Source: Streptomyces asoensis
GTDB lineage: Bacteria > Actinomycetota > Actinomycetes > Streptomycetales > Streptomycetaceae
Direction: 5' to 3'
Length of the DNA: 64,000 nt
Assembly (NCBI RefSeq): GCF_013085465.1
Contig: NZ_CP049838.1
Location: forward strand, 5,952,001-6,016,000
Of the stretch, positions 30,999 to 38,445 are shown piece after piece. Position 1 is the stretch's first letter. Each line of letters begins with the position of its first letter. Below the pieces are notes generated by a model. The model was not told the DNA's origin. It made no database searches and worked only from the letters and a program-made list of their open reading frames with translations. The position numbers and the translations under genes were made by a program.

Positions 30999-31694
30999 TT
31001 AGAGTGCTGCGGTGAGTTCGCGGAGAGCCCTGCGTAGAACGGTCACCTCGCTGGCGACACCGCGGACCAGGGGAACCGGGTCGTCGATTCCCCGGTCGGT
31101 CCGCATCCTGGGATTTGCCTCCAGCCGTCGGCGTTCCGCGTCCGCGGCGTCTCGCACAACCAAGAGTCGCTGCTTCAGTTTCTCGACCGTCTGCTCGGTC
31201 TCTTTGAGTTTTTCGATGTGCTGGAAGTTGTCGTCTACGACCTTTTCGCGCCGTTCTTTCTTCTCGCGGCTCTCCTTCTGTGTCTGTGACTCCATCAACC
31301 TCCATTTCTGCAGCTCGTCGATGTGTTTCTTCCAGGGGAATTCCCGGGTTGCGCCGAGGAATGTGATCCCCTTCTCGTCGATCTTGAAGATCGAGAGTCC
31401 GACGGTCAGCAGGGTGAGGCTGGCGGCAAGGCCGGTGAGGCCGTTGGTGTGCGCGGCGATGGAGTTGCTCATCCACGAGAGGGACGTGGAGATTCCGCTG
31501 TGGGTGGTGCGGAGTCCTTTGTAGGACTGCTGGAGCTTGGTGATATCCGTCGAGTGAGTGCCGAGTTTGGTATTAATCCCGGCGATGTCCGTGGTGTGTA
31601 CGCCGAGTCTGGTGTTTATCCCGGCGATACTGGTGGTGGTGTTGTCCTCAAGGTTTTTGAGATCCTCGTCGATTTTCTTGAGATCTCGTCCCAT
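30999..31694 (-). CDS. Coiled-coil membrane protein of unknown function
   Basis: A 231-aa protein I do not recognise. The N-terminal 60 residues contain three near-identical units (GINTRLGVHTTDIA, GINTKLGTHSTDIT), predicted as a trimeric or helical coiled coil. A single hydrophobic segment (GLAASLTLLTVGLSIF) lies at about 87-102. The C-terminal half is a charged coiled coil (SREKKERREKVVDDNFQHIE). Base composition appears less GC-rich than its neighbours. It sits between tape-measure gene 1 and the divergent plus-strand gene, 28 bp from it. Confidence 0.6.
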   Translation of the reverse strand: MGRDLKKIDEDLKNLEDNTTTSIAGINTRLGVHTTDIAGINTKLGTHSTDITKLQQSYKGLRTTHSGISTSLSWMSNSIAAHTNGLTGLAASLTLLTVGLSIFKIDEKGITFLGATREFPWKKHIDELQKWRLMESQTQKESREKKERREKVVDDNFQHIEKLKETEQTVEKLKQRLLVVRDAADAERRRLEANPRMRTDRGIDDPVPLVRGVASEVTVLRRALRELTAAL

Positions 31695-31722
31695 GATTGC
31701 CCTCCTGTGCTAGCGTTCCCGC

Positions 31723-32400
31723 ATGCCTTCTGACGATGTGCGCGTTGTCCTCGCCGTCCCCACCAGTTGGAATTGGTATTTCGAGCCGAAAAGGAAAGGC
31801 TCGATCGCCTGGTTTGCGGAACGGGCCCTTCGGATCGCGGATGGATTCCATCCGGGGCGAGGTGTGGATGTCTTCCTCTACGGTGAGTCGAAAGATCCGG
31901 AGGAATCGACGGATTCGAATTACGGAGATGCCGGCACCGAGGTGATCCGTACGCGGCTGGAGCGGGGTTCCCTGTCCGAGTGGATCGGTGACTGGGCGGT
32001 CAGGCCGAACATGGATCGGGGGCTCTTCGAGGATTCAGGCCCGGCCAGCAAGGTGGAGGAACGCCTTGGCGTCGGCGACGCACCCTGGTACGGCCGGCCG
32101 TTGCCGGCGGTACGGGCGATCGGTGAATGGAATGCCGGGCACGAGGGCACGACCCTCGTGCTCTTCTGGCTCGACCGGATGACCCAGGCCGAGGAGATGG
32201 CGCAATTCATCGGCCGGTACGACGACGACGCCACGTTCTGGCAGCTCTTCGGGGATGCCGATGACATCCACTACTCGTTCTGGACCAGGCAGGGGATGCA
32301 TCAGGGCAAGGTGCTGCCCCAGCTCAATTTCCACATCGGCCGGCGGTGGAGCAGGCGGGCCATCCTTCGGGGGTTCTCGCGCTGGACGAAGAACGGCTGA
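31723..32400 (+). CDS. Hypothetical protein (moron-like, opposite strand)
   Basis: A 225-aa protein of unknown function, read on the strand opposite to the tail operon. It is rich in Trp and Phe (WNWYF, WFAERALRIADGF, FWTRQGMHQGKVL) and acidic segments. No signal peptide or membrane helix. It starts RVVLAVPTSW and ends in a basic tail (RRWSRRAILRGFSRWTKNG). Codon use and base composition look less GC-rich than the tail genes, suggesting recent insertion as a phage moron. Toxin, immunity or regulatory role cannot be decided. Confidence 0.6.
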   Translation: MPSDDVRVVLAVPTSWNWYFEPKRKGSIAWFAERALRIADGFHPGRGVDVFLYGESKDPEESTDSNYGDAGTEVIRTRLERGSLSEWIGDWAVRPNMDRGLFEDSGPASKVEERLGVGDAPWYGRPLPAVRAIGEWNAGHEGTTLVLFWLDRMTQAEEMAQFIGRYDDDATFWQLFGDADDIHYSFWTRQGMHQGKVLPQLNFHIGRRWSRRAILRGFSRWTKNG

Positions 32401-32518
32401 CCGTGCGGCGGACGCCTGGTGCGGGACCGCGCGGGCGGGGGTGTCGCGGTCCATGGGCGGGGCGGGGCGGGGCGGCGCGAGCTTCGGGTGGGGCGGGCGA
32501 CGGGCAGGGCCGCGCGGG

Positions 32519-32728
32519 CTACGGGCGGCGCCCGCCGCGCGCCCGCCGCGCCTCCGTCAGGGCGTCCGACCAGCCGGCCGCGTAGGCACGGGACTCCCGG
32601 GCGAGCAGTTCCTCGTACACCCGGTCGAGCAGGGCCTCGCGGTCGGGGGGTGTGGTGTGCAGGAGGTGGGCGAGGCGGGTGTAGGTGTCGATCGGCTGCT
32701 TCGGGGAGTTGCTCGTGCCAGTCACCAT
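32519..32728 (-). CDS. Small helical protein with AYAAGWSDA motif
   Basis: A 69-aa protein not recognised. It has a helical centre (DREALLDRVYEELLARESRA) followed by AYAAGWSDALTEARRARGG. The same AYxAGWxD pattern occurs in the divergent 33006-34139 gene (AAYSAGWADVVDEQL), suggesting a shared short domain. The ATG at 32728 is preceded by AGGAAAG. A LexA-box-like sequence lies about 73-88 bp upstream of the start. Confidence 0.6.
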   Translation of the reverse strand: MVTGTSNSPKQPIDTYTRLAHLLHTTPPDREALLDRVYEELLARESRAYAAGWSDALTEARRARGGRRP

Positions 32729-32800
32729 GTCGGCCTGCTTTCCTGTCTGTCCGCTGGGCTGTGGTACAGGTGGCGCCTCTGGGGCGTTCGAAACGCGTGT

Positions 32801-32816
32801 TCGAACTAGTGTACGA
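32801..32816. promoter_or_regulatory. Candidate LexA (SOS) box
   Basis: TCGAACTAGTGTACGA matches the actinobacterial SOS consensus TCGAAC-N4-GTTCGA at 11 of 12 fixed positions. A second related palindromic arm pair TTCGAA...TTCGAA lies immediately to the left (32787-32805). On the minus strand TACACT within it could serve as a -10 box of the 69-aa gene. Confidence 0.45.
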
Positions 32817-33005
32817 GTAATCCTGTGGTGTCGTTCTGTGTTTGGCGAGGAGTCCCCGTAGTCCAGCGGTCGGGACCTGCGGTGATGCCGGGTGCGGCCG
32901 AAGTGTCGCCCAGGTTCGTGGAGTAGGATCCGGCCGTTCTCCCGTCGGATACGAGAAGGTGAACAGCGGTGCTCCGCAAGGGAACTGAGTGAGCGCCAGA
33001 CGACG

Positions 33006-34139
33006 GTGGACGGCGACGGGCAGCCGTCCTCGCGCGGGGGCGCGATGGGGCCAGGGGACGAGAGCAAGGCCTACGGGGTGGACGGGGACGCGAGCAACGT
33101 GCGGCGCGAGCATGTGATCGACTGGCTCGAACAGGCCCCCGATCTGCCGCATCTCATCGCCCGTGTCTCGGAGCTGGTCCTCCGGCTCGGCCATGAACCG
33201 GACGACCTGGTGGTCCTTCCCCGCAGCGAACTCGACCGGCGGGAACTGGCCGCGTACAGCGCGGGCTGGGCCGACGTGGTCGACGAACAGCTGCCCGCGA
33301 TCCGCCGCGCGTACGAGGAGCGGATCACCGCCGCCTATCTCCAGGGCCAGGAGGACGCCCGCACCGGCCACCGTCCCCGCCGGGCCCGACGGGCCGAGGG
33401 GGAGCACGAGCACGAGCGCGGCGGCGAGGTCATTCCGCTTCCCTATGTCGAACTGCTGCGCCCTCCGTCCGCGTGGACGCGCGTGGAGGAGCGCGGCGAA
33501 CGGGAACGGTCGGTGGCGGACGGAACCCCGGTGCCGACACCTCCCCCGGCAGGGGAGACGGACGGGGGCGAGGAGGCTCCGTACGGCGACCCGGGCACGG
33601 CCAACGTTGTCGGGACGACGAGCCCGACCGGCCCGACGGGCGCGAGCAGCCCGGCCAGGGGGTCGCACGAGGGGGACCGGGACGTCGATGACGAGGTCGG
33701 AGGTGCCGGTGGGGCCGAGGCCGGCTCCGGTGCAGAAGGGGACATCCTGCTCTCCGCCCGTGAGGTGCGGGGCAAGCGCGTCACGCCCTCCGACCGGCGG
33801 CCGGTGGTCATGCGCAACGGCCGGCCGAGCGTGCCCCCGCTGGCCCTGCCCGGCGAGATCGGAGCCACCGGACGGGAGAGGGCGCGCAGGCCGGACGGCT
33901 CCGGGACCGCGGAACGGCCACCGCAGGAGCAGCCGGAGCGGGCTGACGTCGAGCGGACTGACGACGTCGAGCAGCCGGAGCCGGTCGAGCCGGTCGAGCC
34001 GGCCGATCCGCAGGGCGCCCGCGACGAACCCCGGCGCCGGCTGCTTTCGGACAAGGCCCGGGCCCTCGCGGACGAACTGGAGGGCCGGGCCGGTGGCCGC
34101 CGCCGGGACGAGCAGAACGGCCCGCCGGGCTCCCGCTGA
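33006..34139 (+). CDS. Hypothetical protein, disordered, with AYSAGWADV domain
   Basis: About 377 aa, start uncertain (GTG 33006 or ATG 33045; the frame is open from 32892). Residues about 20-120 are folded and helical: EHVIDWLEQAPDLPHLIARV and AAYSAGWADVVDEQLPAIRR. The rest is long, acidic or Pro-rich, low-complexity sequence (Glu/Pro/Val repeats near EQPEPVEPVEPADP). It is on the strand opposite to the tail operon. Function unknown; it may be a regulator or adaptor as it shares a motif with the adjacent 69-aa protein. Confidence 0.55.
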   Translation: MDGDGQPSSRGGAMGPGDESKAYGVDGDASNVRREHVIDWLEQAPDLPHLIARVSELVLRLGHEPDDLVVLPRSELDRRELAAYSAGWADVVDEQLPAIRRAYEERITAAYLQGQEDARTGHRPRRARRAEGEHEHERGGEVIPLPYVELLRPPSAWTRVEERGERERSVADGTPVPTPPPAGETDGGEEAPYGDPGTANVVGTTSPTGPTGASSPARGSHEGDRDVDDEVGGAGGAEAGSGAEGDILLSAREVRGKRVTPSDRRPVVMRNGRPSVPPLALPGEIGATGRERARRPDGSGTAERPPQEQPERADVERTDDVEQPEPVEPVEPADPQGARDEPRRRLLSDKARALADELEGRAGGRRRDEQNGPPGSR

Positions 34140-34199
34140 GCGGATCCGACGGGCACGACATGACCGGCCGTCCGACGGGCGCCCGGGCGACCGGGAGGA

Positions 34200-34723
34200 T
34201 CAGCCGAAGAAGCGGGCCAGTTGGAACGCCGACGGCGCCCCGTCCGGCGCGGGTGCCGGTGAGCCGTCCGTCGCGGTGTCCGGCCCCGGGGCCGACCGCC
34301 CGATGTCCCCGGCCCGCTCACCGGACTTCGCTTGCTCCTCGTACTCCTCGTACTCCTCGTACGCGTCGGCGTCGCCGTAGGTGCCGTTCTCGGCCAGGTC
34401 CACCGGACGCGGCACCGGAGCCGGGGCGTCCGGCTGGTCCCCCTCCTCCGAGTTGACGCAGGCGAACATCCAGTTGGCGGCCGCCAGATGGTCCACGGCG
34501 GCGGCCAGCAGATGGTCGGTCACCGACCACTCGGCGGCCTCGCCGCGCAGTTCCCGGTTCAGCGCACTGTCGCGCGGCAACTGCTTGATGAGCACCGCGA
34601 GTCGCCGCGCGGAGAGGCGCTCGCGGTGCCAGTCGAGCAGATCGATCCCGTAATAGCGGAGCAGGTCCGCTTCGAGGGCCTCGGCGTGTTCGTCGACGAA
34701 CCCGACGAGGCTCAGCCTTCCCC
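34200..34723 (-). CDS. Tail assembly chaperone, downstream frame (GT-type, by -1 frameshift)
   Basis: This frame has no plausible start: conserved-looking sequence (LSLVGFVDEHAEALEADLLR, YYGIDLLDWHRERLSARRLA) begins directly at the end of the upstream chaperone gene, and the first GTG (34595) lies inside it. The upstream frame ends with codons CTG GGG GAA GGC TGA, giving the slippery run GGGGGAA (34724-34718, minus strand). A -1 slip there joins the frames into a fusion of about 267 aa, as in lambda G/GT. The C-terminal half has acidic YEEYEEYEE repeats and low-complexity sequence. The siphovirus gene order supports the call. Confidence 0.65.
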
Positions 34724-35002
34724 CAGGCCGAGCCCGGTCTCCTTGCCGTAGGCCTCCAGGATCGCTGCGATGTCCTGCATGGTGACCTCGTGCCGCTCGA
34801 AGCGGGCGAACTGCTGCTCGCCCATGAGCAGCCCGAGCAGCCCGTCCACGTCGTTGTCGTCGAGCTCGCGCAGCGCCTTCGCGGTGGCGCGGGTCAGCTC
34901 CGTGGGCAGGGTGAAGCTCTCGTCGTCGAGCTCGAACGACCAGGTACGGCCGAGGGCTTCGAGGCGCTGGGCGCGGGCGGCGTTGACGTCGAAACGGGCC
35001 AT
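34712..35002 (-). CDS. Tail assembly chaperone, upstream frame (G-type)
   Basis: A 96-aa helical protein (MARFDVNAARAQRLEALGRT, then WSFELDDESFTLPTELTRAT) of the actinophage tail assembly chaperone type. These proteins coat the tape measure during tail assembly. It has an AAGGAG ribosome site. Its last codons carry the slippery run described for the downstream frame. It overlaps the C-terminal extension of the major tail protein by 109 nt in another frame. Confidence 0.7.
   Translation of the reverse strand: MARFDVNAARAQRLEALGRTWSFELDDESFTLPTELTRATAKALRELDDNDVDGLLGLLMGEQQFARFERHEVTMQDIAAILEAYGKETGLGLGEG
34718..34724 (-). promoter_or_regulatory. Probable -1 ribosomal frameshift site GGGGGAA
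   Basis: The heptamer G GGG GAA, in frame as CTG GGG GAA, allows the P-site glycine tRNA to slip back one base onto GGG. It is located one codon before the stop triplet pair of the upstream frame and exactly where the -1 frame continues into a conserved-looking tail chaperone segment. Confidence 0.6.
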
Positions 35003-35646
35003 GGCGATGGGTGCTCCTTGGGTTGCGGAAGAGAGGTGTGGGCCCGGGGCGGGGCGTACGCGGCGTCCTTCATCACGAAGCTGGCCAGCGCCGAACCGTC
35101 GGCGGCGGCCATCGCCGTGTAGGTGATGCCGAGCTGGGCCGCCGACTTGCGGGCCAGCTTGATGTCGTCCGCCGCCGTGACCTGGCCGCGCGGAACACCG
35201 AAGCGGTAGGTCACCGTGGCGCCGTCGGAGGCGCGGACATCCGTGAACTCCAGGCCGAGGGCGCGCACGTCGGCGTACGGGCGGTCGGCGATCTCGTACT
35301 TGTAGACGCCGGTCGAGCCGGTGACCGCCTCGACCGCGCCGCCGCCCATGAAGAACGGCAGCGTGTCCTCGTTGAACTGCATCAGCGAGAACTTCAGGGT
35401 CAGGTCGCGGTCCGAGTACACGAAGTGCACCGGGCTCACGGCCTGCCACACGTCGACCGGCTCCAGCTTGTCCTTCTTGCTGAAGGTGACGCCCTCACCG
35501 GAGGTGAAGCCGAGGTTCTTCCAACCGGTGGCCCAGTCGGTGGACGGGTCGGTGGAGAAGGTCGTCGGAACCTTGGTGTCGGCGGCGGCGACGTAGAGCC
35601 GGCCGACGCCTGCGATGCGGATCTCGGAGGAGTTGGTTCCTGCCAT
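34894..35646 (-). CDS. Major tail (tube) protein
   Basis: A 250-aa open frame. Residues 1-195 look like a siphovirus tail tube protein: IRIAGVGRLYVAAADTKVP, WKNLGFTSGEGVTFSKKDKL, LTLKFSLMQFNEDTLPFFMG, then an Ig-like or beta end with YTAMAAADGSALASFVMKDA. The last ~50 residues (PPRAHTSLPQPKEHPSPWPV onward) are Pro/Ser-rich and overlap the chaperone gene in another frame, so the native stop appears lost or the extension is real. A strong hairpin lies upstream (35738-35771). Confidence 0.8.
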   Translation of the reverse strand: MAGTNSSEIRIAGVGRLYVAAADTKVPTTFSTDPSTDWATGWKNLGFTSGEGVTFSKKDKLEPVDVWQAVSPVHFVYSDRDLTLKFSLMQFNEDTLPFFMGGGAVEAVTGSTGVYKYEIADRPYADVRALGLEFTDVRASDGATVTYRFGVPRGQVTAADDIKLARKSAAQLGITYTAMAAADGSALASFVMKDAAYAPPRAHTSLPQPKEHPSPWPVSTSTPPAPSASKPSAVPGRSSSTTRASPCPRS

Positions 35647-35737
35647 GGGTGGGTCTCCTTATAGAGGGGTGTGCCGGGGTGGAGTGGTGCGGTGGTGCTG
35701 GGTGCCGTCGCCCGGTGGACAAGCGCTCCGGGTACGG

Positions 35738-35771
35738 CGAAGGCCCCGCCGTGCGGACGGCGGGGCCTTCG
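35738..35771 (-). terminator. Hairpin between tail terminator and tube genes
   Basis: CGAAGGCCCCGCC pairs with GGCGGGGCCTTCG around an 8-nt loop. It sits in the 213-bp gap before the major tail gene on the minus strand. It may attenuate readthrough, or the tube gene may have its own promoter. Confidence 0.6.
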
Positions 35772-35859
35772 GTCGGTGGGGCGCGGAACGGGAACGCCCG
35801 CGCGGGGTGCGTCGGGGGATGTCTCGGCAGAGGTCTCGGCTGATGTCTCGGCGGAGGTC

Positions 35860-36273
35860 TCAGTAGACGTCCAGGAACACCTTGAGCACGCCGACGTAGC
35901 GGTTGGCCGCGGAGTAGAGGTAGTCGGGCAGCCAGCGCGGGCCGTCCTGCTCCTCCACCTCGGTGATGAGGTTCGTGCCGTACCGGTTGCCGGCCGCGGC
36001 CAGCAGCGCGCGGCGGGCGGAGTTGGCCAGGACGTGCGCGGCCTGCTTGGTCGGGCCGTACACCTCCAACTCGATCAGCGGCTGGTCGACGTGCAGCTCG
36101 CCGATCCACGCGCCGCCGCGCCGGTTGACGAGGACGGCGGCGGTCGTGCCGTCGAAGTTCGCGGGCGGTTCGACGGCGACGAGCGCCGTGGAGAGCGCCG
36201 AGTCGGCCTCCAGGATGTCGACGACCAGGGCCTCGACGTCCGGGAAGGCGCTCGGTGGGGTGGGTGTGGTCAT
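35860..36273 (-). CDS. Putative tail terminator / head-tail joining protein
   Basis: A 137-aa protein placed immediately upstream of the major tail gene, the position of tail-terminator (gpU-like) or neck proteins. The sequence PDVEALVVDILEADSALSTA, then ANFDGTTAAVLVNRRGGAWI and LIELEVYGPTKQAAHVLANSA, resembles actinophage tail terminators, which cap the growing tube. First gene of the minus-strand tail operon; its promoter region carries operator-like site A. Confidence 0.65.
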   Translation of the reverse strand: MTTPTPPSAFPDVEALVVDILEADSALSTALVAVEPPANFDGTTAAVLVNRRGGAWIGELHVDQPLIELEVYGPTKQAAHVLANSARRALLAAAGNRYGTNLITEVEEQDGPRWLPDYLYSAANRYVGVLKVFLDVY

Positions 36274-36749
36274 GCCGGGTCACCTCGCCGGGAAGAAGGG
36301 GAAGTCGCCGGGCGGGCGCCGCGCGGGGGCGGGGAAGGGGAGGCGCGCGGCGCCTCGGCCCGGCGTACGGCGGCGGGTGCGGCCCGCTCGGGGCTCGCGG
36401 GCACAGCTCCGCCGCTGCACCAACTGTGACAGACGAGCGTGCGCGCACGCAACTAAAACGGCGAGAGAGATGTGCGCAGAGGTACGGGAGGGGCGGGAGC
36501 GCAGGTCAGGAAGGGGGAGGCGGTGGGGGAGTGGGAGGGGGAGCGGAGGTGCAGGGGAGGGGAGAGCTGAGGGGAGAGCTGAGGGGGGAGGGTGAGTGCA
36601 GGCGCAAGCCTTGGTGCGGGTCGTAGTCGTGGTGCGGGTCGTGGCCGTAGTGCCGTCGATCGGAGCCCCCGTCGGCCCACGGGCGCCCTTCGATCAGAAC
36701 CGGCACGGCATCACAACCGGCACGGCATGCGACCGGTGGTTCGGCTCGG
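36274..36749. other. 476-bp non-coding gap: operon promoter region and purine-rich tract
   Basis: No convincing gene. Near 36437-36453 lies operator-like site A. From about 36478 to 36600 the plus strand is almost pure purine (GA and G runs), with the 12-mer GGGGAGAGCTGA repeated at 36559-36570 and 36571-36582. Short open frames here are low-complexity and are not annotated. Confidence 0.7.
36437..36452 (-). promoter_or_regulatory. Operator-like site A (tail operon)
   Basis: Minus strand TTGCGTGCGCGCACGC; the inner GCGTGCGCGCACGC is a perfect 14-bp palindrome. It is 164 bp upstream of the tail terminator gene and is followed, on the minus strand, by TCGTCTGTCACAGT, resembling the sequence after site B. 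Probable binding site of the adjacent XRE regulator. Confidence 0.55.
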
Positions 36750-37250
36750 TCAGTCGGCGGTGGGTGCGGCCGCGGCCGTCTCCACCAGGACCCGCCGGTC
36801 CTCACGCACCTCACGCACGTGCGCCACCTCGGCCTCGGCCTCGCTCGGCAGGAACTGCTCCACCACCCTGACGAACATCTCCCGGCGCTCGGCGGGCACG
36901 CCCAGCAGGTCGGCGACCTCCTCCAGCGTGGGGCGGCGGCCGAAGTCCGCGCCGGGCGCGGGCGAGGCCAGGTAGTCGTGCGGGTCGGCCAGTTCCTCCG
37001 CGGTCAGCCGGCCGGAGCGGATGAGCATGTCGCGGACCGGCACACCGAGCACGCGGGCGAGCCTGCGGGTGGTCTCGAGGTCCGGCATGCTCTGCCGCTG
37101 GAGCAGACGGGTGACCGCGGCGCGATGAACACCGGCCTCGTCCGCGATTCTCGACTTGCCGCCGCCGCGTGGACTGTCGATGTCGTAGCCGCGTTCGCGC
37201 ATGAGGTCTTCGACCCACGCGGCGAATGCGTCCAAGCCCTGGTTGGTCAT
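36750..37250 (-). CDS. XRE-family HTH regulator of the tail island
   Basis: A 166-aa DNA-binding protein. The HTH lies at about residues 25-75: KSRIADEAGVHRAAVTRLLQ, then LETTRRLARVLGVPVRDMLI. A second helical domain (TLEEVADLLGVPAERREMFV) follows, and the C-terminus is short and acidic. ATG 37250 follows GAAGGAAGAGAG. Its promoter has TAAACT at 37282-37287 and overlaps site C, so it may regulate itself. It is probably the repressor or activator of the tail operon and the WhiB operon. Confidence 0.75.
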   Translation of the reverse strand: MTNQGLDAFAAWVEDLMRERGYDIDSPRGGGKSRIADEAGVHRAAVTRLLQRQSMPDLETTRRLARVLGVPVRDMLIRSGRLTAEELADPHDYLASPAPGADFGRRPTLEEVADLLGVPAERREMFVRVVEQFLPSEAEAEVAHVREVREDRRVLVETAAAAPTAD

Positions 37251-37281
37251 GTCTTTCTCTCTTCCTTCGGGGGTGGGCAAG

Positions 37282-37307
37282 AGTTTAGCTTGCTTGCGCG
37301 CGCGGAA
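37282..37307 (-). promoter_or_regulatory. Promoter and operator-like site C of the XRE gene
   Basis: -10 TAAACT on the minus strand (37282-37287). Minus-strand TTCCGCGCGCGCAAGC at 37292-37307 is 13/16 identical to site A. Overlap of the two suggests autoregulation. Confidence 0.5.
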
Positions 37308-37396
37308 TTACGTGCTCTCGAGCAAGCACTGAGGAAAGTTCGTGCCGTTCGTGGAGATTCGGGGGATGTCGCGAGCCCCTGCCCGTCTGAATTTCG

Positions 37397-37424
37397 TTGC
37401 GGGCGCGCACGCAATCTGTAAGTC
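37397..37424 (+). promoter_or_regulatory. Promoter and operator-like site B of the WhiB-like operon
   Basis: TTGCGGGCGCGCACGC at 37397-37412 is 15/16 identical to site A; with its flanking AA it forms a TTGC...GCAA near-palindrome to 37414. TTGCGG and TAAGTC (37419-37424) with a 16-bp spacer could be -35 and -10 boxes. Confidence 0.5.
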
Positions 37425-37472
37425 TGGGGGCGTTCACCCAGCACGGCTCGTTCACGAACCCAGGGGGGTCCC

Positions 37473-37790
37473 ATGTCCATGCCCGAAACGAGTTCCTGCC
37501 CATCAGCCCCCGGTTGGCAGTCCGCGGCCGCCTGTACCGGGCTCTCCCCGCGGGTCGTCTTCTCCAAGAAGGCCAAGGTCGCCGCCCCCGCGCTGCGGGC
37601 CTGCGCCGGCTGCCGCGTGCGGCGGGCCTGCGAGGAGGCGGTGGCACCGGCCGACAACTGGTTCGACGGCGTCTGCGGCGGCCGTCTCTGGCGCTCCGGC
37701 CGCCCGGTCCCCGTGCCCGCGCATCTCCTCCCGCCGGCCCCGGCCGTCGGCCTCGCCCACCTGCCGGCCCAGGGAGACACCCGTGGCTGA
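37473..37790 (+). CDS. WhiB-like (Wbl) regulator, variant
   Basis: A 105-aa protein with the four-cysteine pattern of Wbl [4Fe-4S] regulators: ACTGL near residue 21 and ACAGCRVRRAC (Cys at about 44, 47 and 53). The turn motif normally G[VI]WGG reads GVCGGRLW. The C-terminal basic part found in typical Wbl factors is short and Pro-rich. The next gene overlaps its end. Its promoter carries site B, suggesting co-regulation with the tail operon. Confidence 0.75.
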   Translation: MSMPETSSCPSAPGWQSAAACTGLSPRVVFSKKAKVAAPALRACAGCRVRRACEEAVAPADNWFDGVCGGRLWRSGRPVPVPAHLLPPAPAVGLAHLPAQGDTRG

Positions 37791-38445
37791 AGCCTGCGAG
37801 GACCGCCCCACCGCCCAGGCCGCCCTCTGGATCGGCACCCTTCTCCAGCAGTTCCCCGAGCTGTCCACGGAACTGGTCCCCGGCCGCACCACCCCCGCGC
37901 ACCGCCCCGCCGCACCGCGGCCCCCCGCCGATCTCGGCACCCGCCTGCGCGAGGAGCGCGAGGAGCAGCTGCTGCTCCGGCAGCGGCACGGGCTGGTGGC
38001 GCCCGGCCACGGCGCGGCCCCGCTCCGCCTGCATGTCTCCGACGCCATCCGCGACATCACCGACGGCGTGCTCGAACTGGAGGAGGCGGTACGCGACCGG
38101 CTCGGCCTGCCCCGCCCGCGCCGCGCCTCCGTGCCCGAGCGGCTGCGCCGGATCGCCTCGCTCCTCGACCGCGTGGCCGCCGACACCGTCCTGGCCGCGC
38201 ATGTGCGCGACGAGACCCGGCGGATGGCCCGCCGCTGCGCCCGCGCGCTGGGCGACACCGAGACCGTCGTACGGGTCGCCGGCCGCTGCCCCTGGTGCGA
38301 CTCCGTCTCCCTGCGGGCCTTCCCCGACCGGGCGGCCGTCCTCTGCGTCAATCCGGCCTGCCGCTGCCCGGAACCGGACTGCGGCTGCCACGACGACCCG
38401 GCCTACCGGCACACCTGGGACGAGGGGGAGTGGACGCGCGCATGA
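37783..38445 (+). CDS. Zinc-ribbon protein of unknown function
   Basis: A 220-aa protein from a GTG overlapping the WhiB-like stop by 8 bp. It has a helical middle (HVSDAIRDITDGVLELEEAV, LRRIASLLDRVAADTVLAAH). A C-terminal cysteine-rich region reads RCPWCDSVSLRAFPDR, then CVNPACRC and CGCHDDPAY, likely two metal sites. Length and layout suggest a phage-type zinc-ribbon accessory protein. Function not recognised. Confidence 0.65.
   Translation: MAEACEDRPTAQAALWIGTLLQQFPELSTELVPGRTTPAHRPAAPRPPADLGTRLREEREEQLLLRQRHGLVAPGHGAAPLRLHVSDAIRDITDGVLELEEAVRDRLGLPRPRRASVPERLRRIASLLDRVAADTVLAAHVRDETRRMARRCARALGDTETVVRVAGRCPWCDSVSLRAFPDRAAVLCVNPACRCPEPDCGCHDDPAYRHTWDEGEWTRA

Noticed and set aside
36453..36814. 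Small minus-strand open frames in the purine-rich gap
   Set aside because: Low-complexity Pro/Ser/His strings from repeats, no ribosome site, no family.
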